In this document: in pieces, positions 20,301 to 27,888 of the stretch | Position numbering within the stretch: position 1 is the stretch's first letter | Layout: every line of letters starts with the position of its first letter | Assembly (NCBI GenBank): GCA_000434235.1 | Contig: FR891993.1 | Span: 48,647-112,646 of the forward strand | From: Alistipes sp. CAG:268 | GTDB taxonomy: Bacteria; Bacteroidota; Bacteroidia; Bacteroidales; Rikenellaceae | Direction of reading: 5' to 3' | Length of the DNA: 64,000 bases | Notes under the pieces: model-generated | Seen by the model: the letters and a program-made list of their open reading frames with translations, nothing else | The model's database searches: none | Told to the model about the DNA's origin: nothing | Program-made: the position numbers and the translations under genes

Positions 20301-20419
20301 CGTGTCTTGTCCTGGGCGTTCACGGTCCCTGAGAACAGGAAACTCAGCAGACACACCAACAGCATCCTGGGTGACCAGAAGACACTGTCTCTTCTTTTCT
20401 TGTAGCATTCCTCACTCAT
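17312..20419 (-). CDS. SusC/RagA family TonB-dependent outer-membrane transporter
   Basis: A 1035-residue TonB-dependent transporter, first gene of the PUL operon. It has a signal peptide ending at about NAQ, then a carboxypeptidase-regulatory-like domain (VSGNIMDENLQPVIGATI, about residues 40-120). Next is the plug, with DDVVVVGFGTQKKESVIGAI, PLILVDGVERDF and SILKDASATAVYGVRGANGV, and then a long beta-barrel ending in an aromatic residue (VELNF). With SusD it should import oligosaccharides across the outer membrane, energised by TonB. An internal Met 18 codons in (20365) could also start a signal peptide; the longer start is kept. Expression is presumably controlled by the divergent hybrid regulator. 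Confidence 0.96.
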   Translation of the reverse strand: MSEECYKKRRDSVFWSPRMLLVCLLSFLFSGTVNAQDKTRVSGNIMDENLQPVIGATITVEGTTLGTSSDAKGSFSLEVPASGKLQFSFIGYQTQTVPIERNKIYNIQLLPDATNIDDVVVVGFGTQKKESVIGAIASVQATALSVSSKSALSQTLAGNIPGIIAVQRSGEVGNDRADFWIRGMATFKGNTSPLILVDGVERDFNSIDPKEIESFSILKDASATAVYGVRGANGVIAITTKKGSIGELKVDVSAEYAVKAPTIMPEFVGAVEYMELMNMAHVLGGNAGPEPYPDYRITNTRNRTDPDLYPDVDWMDALVKSTTKHAHVNVNISGGSPKIRYFVSTSYHTEDGIYTTDNSRPWNSNIRLNRVNFRGNFDIDLTKTTVFNFNVGSQLTTVNGPRTSVDDIWRLAITTKPNEFPVRYSDGQLSTPVIGENPYNWLTQLGYKEDGNSVTTATGTLNQKLDFITEGLSARVLFAYDVDNTSSLVGVFSPDKFYATGRDEEGNLIGNYYPGDSPFLNLSKSSAMAYTTYLEASVNYDRSFGKHNVGALVLYNQRIRNIANGSGEFALLPYQSQGLASRVTYNYDNRYFIEGNLGVNGSENFAPGHRIGIFPAVALGWYVSEEPFWEGIKQVIPKFKIRGSFGTVGNDQLGSSTRYAYLAEIVGSNGYDFGKYPTSRPYSGLMEGKFGSNLTWETELKRDIGVELSMFGFDLTVDYFNNYRKNILCQNRRLPYSAGFSVDPWTNMGKMKNHGVDMSLVYNYMKGDWRISAMGNFTYARNEIVYNGDPEPRYPNLDRIGHPYGQQFGLVAEGLYTKEDFDAEGNLLQHLPVPELGIEVAPGDIKYRDVNGDGFITKDDFTAIGYSDTPEIVYGLGINVAYKAFDFGIRLQGAAHVTRIINNDDDGPVDKNVIPTVSDANIYKKLANSFWTEENPRQDVFSPRVRGGYNDQNYLNSTWWQRNMSYLRVKDVVVGYTLPRKWSIKAGIEHLRVYFIGNNLLTFSDFDLWDVELGTNSGMKYPVMKSYSFGVELNF

Positions 20420-20483
20420 AGATCAGTAATTTTAGGGTTATACATTGAGAATGGTAATGTTCACATAAGATCAATCGCGTTTT

Positions 20484-20500
20484 TTTCTTTAACAAAGAAA
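20484..20500. promoter_or_regulatory. Inverted repeat in the susC / regulator intergenic region
   Basis: Perfect 7-3-7 inverted repeat TTTCTTT-AAC-AAAGAAA, in the AT-rich divergent spacer 65 bases upstream of the susC start. It is a candidate regulator site or leader hairpin; function is inferred from position only. Confidence 0.4.
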
Positions 20501-20511
20501 CCCAATTATAC

Positions 20512-20532
20512 CAATTTTGAGATTAAAAATTG
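20512..20532. promoter_or_regulatory. Candidate operator for the hybrid two-component regulator
   Basis: Perfect 7-7-7 inverted repeat CAATTTT-GAGATTA-AAAATTG, about 95 bases upstream of the susC start. The 273-base spacer (20420-20692) is much more AT-rich than its surroundings and holds no gene. No clear TTTG/TAnnTTTG promoter for susC was found in it, as expected if transcription depends on an activator. Confidence 0.45.
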
Positions 20533-20692
20533 TATCAATCAGTTTCATTTTTAAATCACGCAATCTTCTCCAAAACAGGGAATCATATATATATCAAACA
20601 CTTGAGCACACAAAACACATTCAACGGTGTTTCGGGGCATCCTCGGTCATGGTTGCACATATCGTTTTTTTTCCTACTTTCGATTACCGTTT

Positions 20693-23600
20693 ATGAAACA
20701 CGAAACAGCCATGTCGCGCAGAATCATCCTCCTCCTTTCGGCCGTTTTTCTGGAATTCGCCTTCACCCGAAGCGCACCGATGGTCATCGATGTAATCAAT
20801 TCGGAAAAGGGTTTGCTGAGCAACACGATCCTCTCCATTACGGAGGATTCGTTCGGCCGCATGTGGATCGGAACCGCCAACGGCATCTCCTGCTACAACG
20901 GCGACATGCCGATGAACATCTCCGTCAATACCGCTCCCCGGCGCATTTCGAACAAATACGCCCAAAGCCTGCTGCCCATGGAGAACGGCGACGTATGGAT
21001 CGGGACCCCCGACCGGCTGAACATCTACTCCTACCAGGGCGATTCCGTTTTCATTGCCAACCGTCAGGAGATCGGAATCTCCGATATCACCGCCCTGCTG
21101 ATGAGCCGGGACAAGAGAACGATCTGGATAGGCAGCACGGACCAGGGGGTCGGGGCATACGACCTCCCCAAAGGCAAATTCCGAAAACTGCAGTTCCCGG
21201 ACAGCACGAACCTGCCGAAACACATCATCACCCTGTGCGAGGATCCGAACGATTATCTGTGGATCGGGACACGGTACGACGGAATATACATCTATGACCT
21301 GAAGAACGGCAAACTCTCCGGTTTCCCCATGCAGCATGCAACGGTCAATGCCCTGTGCACCGGACGGAGCGGCACCATGTGGATCGGGACACACGACGGG
21401 CTGTTCGGCGGAACGGTAAACGGCCCCATGGTGCGCATCAGCCACCCCATGGTGGACCACATCAAGATCATGGCGATCGTCGAAGACCGCAACGGCACGA
21501 TCTGGGTCGGAGGAGACAACGGCCTGGTCGCCTTCTCCCCCGAGTCGGTGACACCCGACAACCGGATCACGGACCTGCGCTCCGTTTCCGAAGGCCCCGG
21601 AATCGGCAAACTGACATACCGATACGTCTCGGCGCTGTATTACGACAGGAAGCAGACCCTCTGGGTAGGAACCTTCGGCGGCGGCATAAACATACTCGAC
21701 ATCTCGGAGTTCTCCCCCTCGGTCATCACCCCGATCGAGGACATGCAGGACGGAAACTCCTCGAACAAAACGCTCGCCATCTGCAGGGGGAATGACGACG
21801 ACCTCTGGTTCGGGATGGACGGACACGGAGTCGTCCGCTACGATCTGAAGACAGGCCAAAAACAGGTATTCTCCGGGTCGGACATCCACGACTCGGTGAT
21901 CGTTTCCCTGTGCAGAGACGAGAACGGATACATCTGGGCCGGCGGATATTACAACGGTCTGGCCTATCTTGCCCCCGGCTCCGACCGTTTCGTGGCGATC
22001 CGCAACACGCCGCACAACGAGACGATCCGGGCCATTGCCACGGACGGAGGAAAGATCTACTACAACAATGATTCGGATCTGTTCTGCTACGACTTCCTCA
22101 GCAAAAGGACGACCCGCCCGCTTGCCGGGCGGCTGAACAAGAAGCTGGACATCCGCACGATCGTCATCGACCGCGAAACCATATGGCTGGGCACCTACCA
22201 CAACGGAATCATCGGGTACGACAGGGAGACGGGGCGGATCACCGAAATCCCGGTCCACAAGGATTTCGGGAATGCCGTGGTATGGGACATGGTCCTCTTC
22301 GACCGGCAACTGTGGTGCGCCACCGATCTCGGGCTTTTCCGAACCGACCTGACAGGCGATCCCCTGCGGGGCGAGTTCATCGCCTCACCCGATCCCGGCT
22401 CCAAAAGTTTCGTGGCCGTAGCATCGGACGACAACGGCAAACTGTGGCTCTCCGGGACCAGCAAGATATACTGCTACGACATAACGGCCCAAAAATATAC
22501 CCAGGTCACAACCCCAAAGATGCTCTCGGTGACCGACTATTCGGATGCCGCCATCCTGATCGACCGGACCGAGACATACGTCGGCGGATTCAAGGGCGTC
22601 GCCATCGTCAGAGACCGGCGGGAGTCGCCCGACACCATCCAGGCAAGGGAACTGTTCCTGGCCAACCTGAACATCAACAACCATCCGGTCTACCCGGGCG
22701 CCAGGCGATCTCCGCTCAAGAAAAACCTCAATGCGCAGGAGCGGATCGTACTCAGTCACAAGCAGAACAACATCTCGCTCGATTTCATCATACCCTATTT
22801 CGGATACGAGATCGCCAGCTACAGGTACCGGATAAAGGAGCGCAGCAACGAATGGTCCGAGCTGGGGGCATCGCACACCCTCTCGATCAACAACATGCCT
22901 TACGGCAAATACACGCTCGAGATCGAAGGCTCCATCGCCGATTCGCCGAAAGTATTCTCCCGAACCCTCCAGCTCGTCTTCCGACCGCCGTTCTATCTCT
23001 CGACCGGAGCGAAATCGCTCTACCTGCTTCTCGTCGTACTTGCCGTCTTCGTTGCCGTACGGATCACCAAGACACGCATCGAATTGAAACATACGCTGGA
23101 GATGGAGCAGGCCAACCGGAAAAAGGATGAAGAACTCAACGAGGCAAAAATCAGCTTCTTCACCACCATATCCCACGAACTGCGAACCCCGCTGACCCTG
23201 TTGCTGGCTCCGATCGACCAACTCAAGGCATACGAAACCAACTCTTCGAAACTGAAAAACTACCAGCTCATCGAAAGGAATGCCAAAACCCTCCTCTCGC
23301 TGGTCAATCAGATCCTCGATTTCCGGAAAAACGAAAAGGGGGAGATCCGCCTGCAGGTGGCCCGCACCGACATCCGCACGCTGATTGCGGACATCATACT
23401 TCCGTTCGACCAGCTGGCCGGTTACAGAAACATTGCATTCCAGGCCTCGTTCCCCCCATCGGGGACATCGGTCTGTATCGATGCCGACATATTGACGAAA
23501 ATCATCAACAACCTGCTATCCAACGCCTTCAAGTTTACGGAGCCGGGAGGCAAAATAACGCTGACGGCAGACATCACCTCCAACGAACTGGTGCTCTCGG

Positions 23601-24706
23601 TCGCCGACACGGGCATCGGCATGGCCAAGGAACAGCAGGAAAAGGTGTTCGACATATTCTATCAGGGAGACAACGCACAGACAAAATACGGAAGCGGACT
23701 CGGATTGTATCTGGTAAAATCGCTCGTAAAGATTCACCACGGGGATATCTCCGTAGAGAGCACACCCGGCATCGGGACAACGTTCCGGTGTACGCTGCCC
23801 TGCAGAGAGGATTTTTTCATCGACTCGGAATTCGCTCCGACGGAAGTCGGATCGGAGAAAGAGGTGATCCGGGAACCGGATACGCAGCCGGAAGAGAAGA
23901 TGGAATCGGGCGACAAGGGCAAGGAGGAGACGATCCTGATCGTGGAGGACAACGAGGACATCGTCGAGTTCCTGACCGACAGCCTCGGGGTAAAGTACAA
24001 CATACATGCCGTCTCCAACGGAGCCCAGGCTCTGGAAAAACTGAACGAAATTCCTGAAACCTCACTGGTCATCACGGATGTGATGATGCCCATCATGGAC
24101 GGAATCACCCTGTGCCGCGAGATCAAAACCAACTTCGACACAAGCCATATCCCGGTCATCATCCTTTCGGCCAAATCCGAGATGGAGGACATGATGAACG
24201 GACTGCGCTGCGGAGCCGACGCCTACATATCCAAACCGTTTTCGCTGACCCACCTGAAGATTCAGATCGAGAAGCTGATCGAGATCCGGAAAACGCTCAA
24301 GGAGAAATACCGAAAATCGCTAAACTTCAGTTTCAACAACGAACATGAGGATGTATTGTCTGCCGAGAACAGATTCCTGAACGACATCACGCAGATCATC
24401 CTGCAGAACCTGTCGGACGTAAACCTCAACGTAGACTACATCAGCAGCGCCATATCGATGAGCCGGGCCAGTCTCTACCGCAAACTGAAATCGATCACCG
24501 GACTCTCCGTGAACGACTTCATCCGCAACATCCGGCTGAGCCGGGCCGAATACGAACTGCGGGAGACCCCCAAGACCATCTCCGAGATCGCCTACGACAA
24601 CGGATTCAGCACGCCCTCCTATTTCAGCACCTGCTTCACCATTCAATACGGCTGTTCCCCCAAGGCATACCGTCAGAACAATGAGGCGAAGAAGGGGCAA
24701 CCGTGA
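20693..24706 (+). CDS. Hybrid two-component system regulator (HTCS) of the PUL
   Basis: One-protein two-component regulator spanning the inner membrane, of the type that senses oligosaccharides in the periplasm and activates a PUL. It has a signal peptide, then about 14 two-component propeller repeats (MWIGTANGISCYNGD, LWIGTRYDGIYIYD and similar) to about residue 650, a Y_Y_Y-type domain, and a membrane segment at about 776-797. The histidine kinase core follows, with phospho-acceptor His828 in ISHELRTP and an ATPase domain. Then come a receiver domain with Asp1129 in VITDVMMPIMDG and a C-terminal AraC-type HTH. The start at 20693 is chosen; an in-frame ATG at 20711 gives a tidier signal peptide and would leave a more normal leader if the imperfect box TACTTTCG (20675) is the promoter. 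It is divergent from susC. Confidence 0.95.
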   Translation: MKHETAMSRRIILLLSAVFLEFAFTRSAPMVIDVINSEKGLLSNTILSITEDSFGRMWIGTANGISCYNGDMPMNISVNTAPRRISNKYAQSLLPMENGDVWIGTPDRLNIYSYQGDSVFIANRQEIGISDITALLMSRDKRTIWIGSTDQGVGAYDLPKGKFRKLQFPDSTNLPKHIITLCEDPNDYLWIGTRYDGIYIYDLKNGKLSGFPMQHATVNALCTGRSGTMWIGTHDGLFGGTVNGPMVRISHPMVDHIKIMAIVEDRNGTIWVGGDNGLVAFSPESVTPDNRITDLRSVSEGPGIGKLTYRYVSALYYDRKQTLWVGTFGGGINILDISEFSPSVITPIEDMQDGNSSNKTLAICRGNDDDLWFGMDGHGVVRYDLKTGQKQVFSGSDIHDSVIVSLCRDENGYIWAGGYYNGLAYLAPGSDRFVAIRNTPHNETIRAIATDGGKIYYNNDSDLFCYDFLSKRTTRPLAGRLNKKLDIRTIVIDRETIWLGTYHNGIIGYDRETGRITEIPVHKDFGNAVVWDMVLFDRQLWCATDLGLFRTDLTGDPLRGEFIASPDPGSKSFVAVASDDNGKLWLSGTSKIYCYDITAQKYTQVTTPKMLSVTDYSDAAILIDRTETYVGGFKGVAIVRDRRESPDTIQARELFLANLNINNHPVYPGARRSPLKKNLNAQERIVLSHKQNNISLDFIIPYFGYEIASYRYRIKERSNEWSELGASHTLSINNMPYGKYTLEIEGSIADSPKVFSRTLQLVFRPPFYLSTGAKSLYLLLVVLAVFVAVRITKTRIELKHTLEMEQANRKKDEELNEAKISFFTTISHELRTPLTLLLAPIDQLKAYETNSSKLKNYQLIERNAKTLLSLVNQILDFRKNEKGEIRLQVARTDIRTLIADIILPFDQLAGYRNIAFQASFPPSGTSVCIDADILTKIINNLLSNAFKFTEPGGKITLTADITSNELVLSVADTGIGMAKEQQEKVFDIFYQGDNAQTKYGSGLGLYLVKSLVKIHHGDISVESTPGIGTTFRCTLPCREDFFIDSEFAPTEVGSEKEVIREPDTQPEEKMESGDKGKEETILIVEDNEDIVEFLTDSLGVKYNIHAVSNGAQALEKLNEIPETSLVITDVMMPIMDGITLCREIKTNFDTSHIPVIILSAKSEMEDMMNGLRCGADAYISKPFSLTHLKIQIEKLIEIRKTLKEKYRKSLNFSFNNEHEDVLSAENRFLNDITQIILQNLSDVNLNVDYISSAISMSRASLYRKLKSITGLSVNDFIRNIRLSRAEYELRETPKTISEIAYDNGFSTPSYFSTCFTIQYGCSPKAYRQNNEAKKGQP

Positions 24707-24727
24707 CGGAGCAGGCAACAGCCCCTG

Positions 24728-24762
24728 AAAAAAGCGTCGGGCCCCGACCGGGGTCCGACGCT
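24728..24762 (-). terminator. Terminator after the GH109-like gene
   Basis: A 13-bp stem (24733-24745 with 24750-24762, one G-U pair) with a GACC loop, and a T-run on the minus strand (A-run 24728-24733). It sits between the convergent HTCS and GH109-like genes. Confidence 0.9.
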
Positions 24763-24785
24763 GATGCAAAAAAAAGGGAAGAGGG

Positions 24786-26189
24786 CTATTCGCCGACCAT
24801 GGCGTGGCGGTAGCCGTCGGTCTTGTTCCAGTCGCCGCGCGTAAAGTCCGGAACGGCGACAGGTGCACTGTTGTGTTCGAGCGACATGGCCGTGAGCGAC
24901 CCGATGCACGACCACTCGGCCGCATCGTAAACGTCCTGGTCGAGCGGCAGTCCGTTGCGCAGGCAGTAGATCAGACGGTAGTCCATGATGAAGTCCATAC
25001 CGCCGTGGCCGCCCACCTCGCGGGCCTTCTCCTCGATATCCTTCACGATCGGGTCCTTGTAGCGCTCCATCAGCGCAGCCTTGACCTCATCCGGCACGAA
25101 ACCGTGAGCCGAGAGGTTCTCGTGATCGGGCACGTCATTGGCCAGCTGCTCCGGGCGGAAGGCATAGCCCTCGACCGGATACTTGTTGGCAAAGCCCTCG
25201 GTTCCCGTCAGCTGGTACATGCGGCTGTAGGGACGCGGCGTGTAGACGTTGTGCTGCAGGTGGATCGTACGGCCCTTCTCGGTCTTGATAAGCGTCAGCG
25301 TATGGTCGCCGTTGGCAAACTCCGTAGCTCCCATCTTCTCCTGTGCGGTCTTCAGACCGTTCACCGACTTGGTGTCCATCGCAACCAGATAGTTCATCTT
25401 GTCGCCGCGGTGGATGTCGAGCAGCTGGCAGGCGGGACCCAGGCCGTGCGTGGCATAGACGTCACCGCGGTGTTTCTGGTCGAAATCGAGGCGCCAGTTG
25501 CCCTGATAGTAGTCCCAGAACTCATCGAGATTGTGGATGTAGGCACCCTCGACGTGGAGGATCTCGCCGAAAAGCCCGTGCTGCGCCATATTGAGCGTCG
25601 TCAGCTCGAAGAAATCGTAGACACAGTTCTCGAGCATCATGCAGTGTCGCTGCGTCTTCTCGGCGGTGTTCACCAGCTGCCAGCACTCGTCGAGCGACTG
25701 CGCGGCGGGAACCTCGACGGCGACGTGCTTGCCGTGCTCCATGGCATAGACCGCCATCGGGACATGCTTGAGCCACGGCGTGGCGATGTAGACCAGGTCG
25801 ATGTCCTCACGCTCGCAGAGCTGCTTCCAGCCCTCCTCGCCGCTGTAGGCCTCGGCACGCGGCAGGCCGCGCTCCTCGAGGATCTTCTGCGAAGCCTCGA
25901 CCCGCTCGGGATAGAGGTCGCACAGCGCCTTGATCTCCACGCCGTCGAGGTACGTGAAACGGCTGACGGCACCCGGGCCGCGCATACCCAGCCCGATGAA
26001 ACCGACGCGGACGGTCTCCATGGGCTCGGTCCGCAGGCCGAGGACCGACTGCTGCCCCGGCTCGCGCTCCGGAGTATCGAAGACGATCACGCCATCGACG
26101 ATCGTCCAACCCTTGTCCGTATCCCCGCCGCAGCAGGACGAAAACAGCATGCCCGCCAGGGCACACATCAGAATGCAAAATTTCTTCAT
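24786..26189 (-). CDS. Gfo/Idh/MocA-type GH109 glycosidase (alpha-N-acetylgalactosaminidase-like)
   Basis: A 467-residue lipoprotein (lipobox FSSC) with an N-terminal Rossmann NAD-binding domain (RVGFIGLGMRGPGAVSRF). A GH109-type C-terminal domain follows, with EVPAAQSLDECW, the GGHGGMDFIMDYRLIYCL block and NSAPVAVPDFTRGDWN. GH109 enzymes use a tightly bound NAD in a redox-assisted mechanism, and characterised members release alpha-linked GalNAc. Substrate specificity varies in this family, so GalNAc is an inference. The start at 26189 is preferred over an in-frame ATG at 26216, because the only good -7 box (26216-26223) would otherwise overlap the coding region. It is convergent with the PUL regulator and may belong functionally to the PUL. 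Confidence 0.88.
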   Translation of the reverse strand: MKKFCILMCALAGMLFSSCCGGDTDKGWTIVDGVIVFDTPEREPGQQSVLGLRTEPMETVRVGFIGLGMRGPGAVSRFTYLDGVEIKALCDLYPERVEASQKILEERGLPRAEAYSGEEGWKQLCEREDIDLVYIATPWLKHVPMAVYAMEHGKHVAVEVPAAQSLDECWQLVNTAEKTQRHCMMLENCVYDFFELTTLNMAQHGLFGEILHVEGAYIHNLDEFWDYYQGNWRLDFDQKHRGDVYATHGLGPACQLLDIHRGDKMNYLVAMDTKSVNGLKTAQEKMGATEFANGDHTLTLIKTEKGRTIHLQHNVYTPRPYSRMYQLTGTEGFANKYPVEGYAFRPEQLANDVPDHENLSAHGFVPDEVKAALMERYKDPIVKDIEEKAREVGGHGGMDFIMDYRLIYCLRNGLPLDQDVYDAAEWSCIGSLTAMSLEHNSAPVAVPDFTRGDWNKTDGYRHAMVGE

Positions 26190-26215
26190 AGGAAAGCGGT
26201 TAATGTTATTTATCA

Positions 26216-26223
26216 CAAATATA
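26216..26223 (-). promoter_or_regulatory. -7 box for the GH109-like gene
   Basis: TATATTTG on the minus strand, 26 bases upstream of the chosen start. No TTTG -33 box was found at the usual distance. Confidence 0.5.
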
Positions 26224-26233
26224 CGGAAATATT

Positions 26234-26265
26234 TTTGAAATCTTCCTGGGTTTGACTACTTTTGC
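26234..26265 (+). promoter_or_regulatory. Promoter for lnt-folC
   Basis: TTTG (26234-26237) and TACTTTTGC (26257-26265) with a 19-base spacer match the Bacteroidota consensus. This places transcription start near 26272 and rules out the TTG at 26252 as the lnt start codon. Confidence 0.8.
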
Positions 26266-26293
26266 GCAACGAAAAAAATTCACTCCGGTCTCC

Positions 26294-27877
26294 ATGTATC
26301 GCAGATTCGCAGCGGCTCTCCTCTCGGCACTCCTGCTGTCACCGGGATGGCTCGGCATGACGGGCTTCACGCAACTCATCGGCTTCGTACCTCTGCTGTG
26401 GATCAGCTCCTCATACGAAGGCGGCCGGCGCAACTGGTGGCGGATGTTCGGATGGGCGGCACTCACCTTCGTGTTGTGGAATGCAATGACCATATGGTGG
26501 ATCTGGAACGCCACTCCGGTGGGTCCCGTCGCCGCAACGCTTGCCTCGACCACCCTCAACATGATCGCCTTCATGTTGTTCCACTCCGTTTCGAAAAAGG
26601 CCCACAAGGCCCTTGCCTACACAACCTTTGTCGCCGCCTGGATCTCGACCGAATACTGGTACACCACCGGCGAATTCTCGTGGCCGTGGCTGGTGCTGGG
26701 CAACGGATTCTCACACGACATATGGGCCGTGCAGTGGTACGAATACACGGGCGTCTTCGGCGGTTCGCTGTGGGTACTCGTCTGCAACCTGCTCGTTTTC
26801 GAGGCCCTGCGCTCCCGCTCGCGGCGGCGCATTATGGCAGCGGCCGCAGCCGTCGTGCTGCCTCCGGCCATTTCGCTCTGCATCGGGGCCGCGTGGCGGC
26901 AGCCCGACCAGGGGACGGTCCGCGTAAGCATCATCCAACCCAATGTGGACTGCTACGACAAGTTCCACGGCGACGTCTCGCGACAGGAGCGCAACCTGAT
27001 CGACCTGATCGGCCAGGTGCCCTCCGACGCACAGTTCATCCTGCTCCCCGAGACGGCCGTACCCGACTACTATTGGGAGCCGGCACTCTCGACGACACCG
27101 GACGGCAGCGCCGCAGGACCGTTCTGGCAGGAACTCGCAGACTCACTCCGCACGGGGCATCCCGATGCGCTGCTGATCGCCGGGGCCAACACCCTGCGCC
27201 GCTACGAGGCCGGCACACAGAGCCGCACGGCACGCCTCAACCGGGCCGACGGCAGCTATTACGACATCTTCAACTCGGCCGTGGGACTCGACTCCGCCGG
27301 ACGCGTCCAGCTGCACCACAAGGGGCGGCTGGTCATTGGCGTGGAGAACACCCCGACATGGGTTTTCGACGTGTTGAAATTCCTGGTTATCGACCTGGGC
27401 GGCACGCTCGGGCAGATCGGCATGGGGCAGCACGGGACGGCCTTTGAGCACGCCGGGACGAAGGTCGGGCCGGCAATCTGCTACGAAGGGCTCTACGGCG
27501 CGTTCTACGGCGATTTCGTACGCCGCGGCGCGCAGTTCATGGCCATCGTCTCGAACGACGGCTGGTGGGGCGACACCCCCGGATACACGCACCTCTTCTC
27601 GATCTCGCGGCTGCGGGCCGTGGAGCACCGCCGGGCTATTGCCCGCGCGGCCAACACCGGAAAATCGGGCTTCATCTCCGCGCGCGGCGACATCGGACAG
27701 ACGCTCGGCTGGGAAGAGCGCGGTGTACTGACGGCCGATGTTCCGCTCTCGTCGCAAACCACGTTCTACACCCGATACGGCGACTACGTGGCCCGCATCG
27801 CAGAGTATGTCCTGCTGCTCTCGCTGCTCTACTACGTCGCCTACCGGATCAAACGCAAAAACTATCTCGTCCAATAA
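26294..27877 (+). CDS. lnt: Apolipoprotein N-acyltransferase
   Basis: A 527-residue inner-membrane enzyme that adds the third acyl chain to the N-terminal Cys of lipoproteins, last step of lipoprotein maturation. The N-terminal half has several hydrophobic segments. The C-terminal nitrilase domain carries the catalytic triad Glu253 (LLPETAVP), Lys343 (HHKGRLVIG) and Cys396 (GPAICYEG), close to E267/K335/C387 of the E. coli enzyme. The ATG at 26294 is chosen since it follows the promoter. The many lipoproteins in this window would be substrates. folC starts 11 bases later. Confidence 0.95.
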   Translation: MYRRFAAALLSALLLSPGWLGMTGFTQLIGFVPLLWISSSYEGGRRNWWRMFGWAALTFVLWNAMTIWWIWNATPVGPVAATLASTTLNMIAFMLFHSVSKKAHKALAYTTFVAAWISTEYWYTTGEFSWPWLVLGNGFSHDIWAVQWYEYTGVFGGSLWVLVCNLLVFEALRSRSRRRIMAAAAAVVLPPAISLCIGAAWRQPDQGTVRVSIIQPNVDCYDKFHGDVSRQERNLIDLIGQVPSDAQFILLPETAVPDYYWEPALSTTPDGSAAGPFWQELADSLRTGHPDALLIAGANTLRRYEAGTQSRTARLNRADGSYYDIFNSAVGLDSAGRVQLHHKGRLVIGVENTPTWVFDVLKFLVIDLGGTLGQIGMGQHGTAFEHAGTKVGPAICYEGLYGAFYGDFVRRGAQFMAIVSNDGWWGDTPGYTHLFSISRLRAVEHRRAIARAANTGKSGFISARGDIGQTLGWEERGVLTADVPLSSQTTFYTRYGDYVARIAEYVLLLSLLYYVAYRIKRKNYLVQ

Positions 27878-27888
27878 TACCCTGCTTT

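Noticed and set aside
26252-26293. Upstream TTG start for lnt
   Set aside because: It overlaps the -7 promoter box TACTTTTGC, so it would lie before the transcription start; the ATG at 26294 is used.
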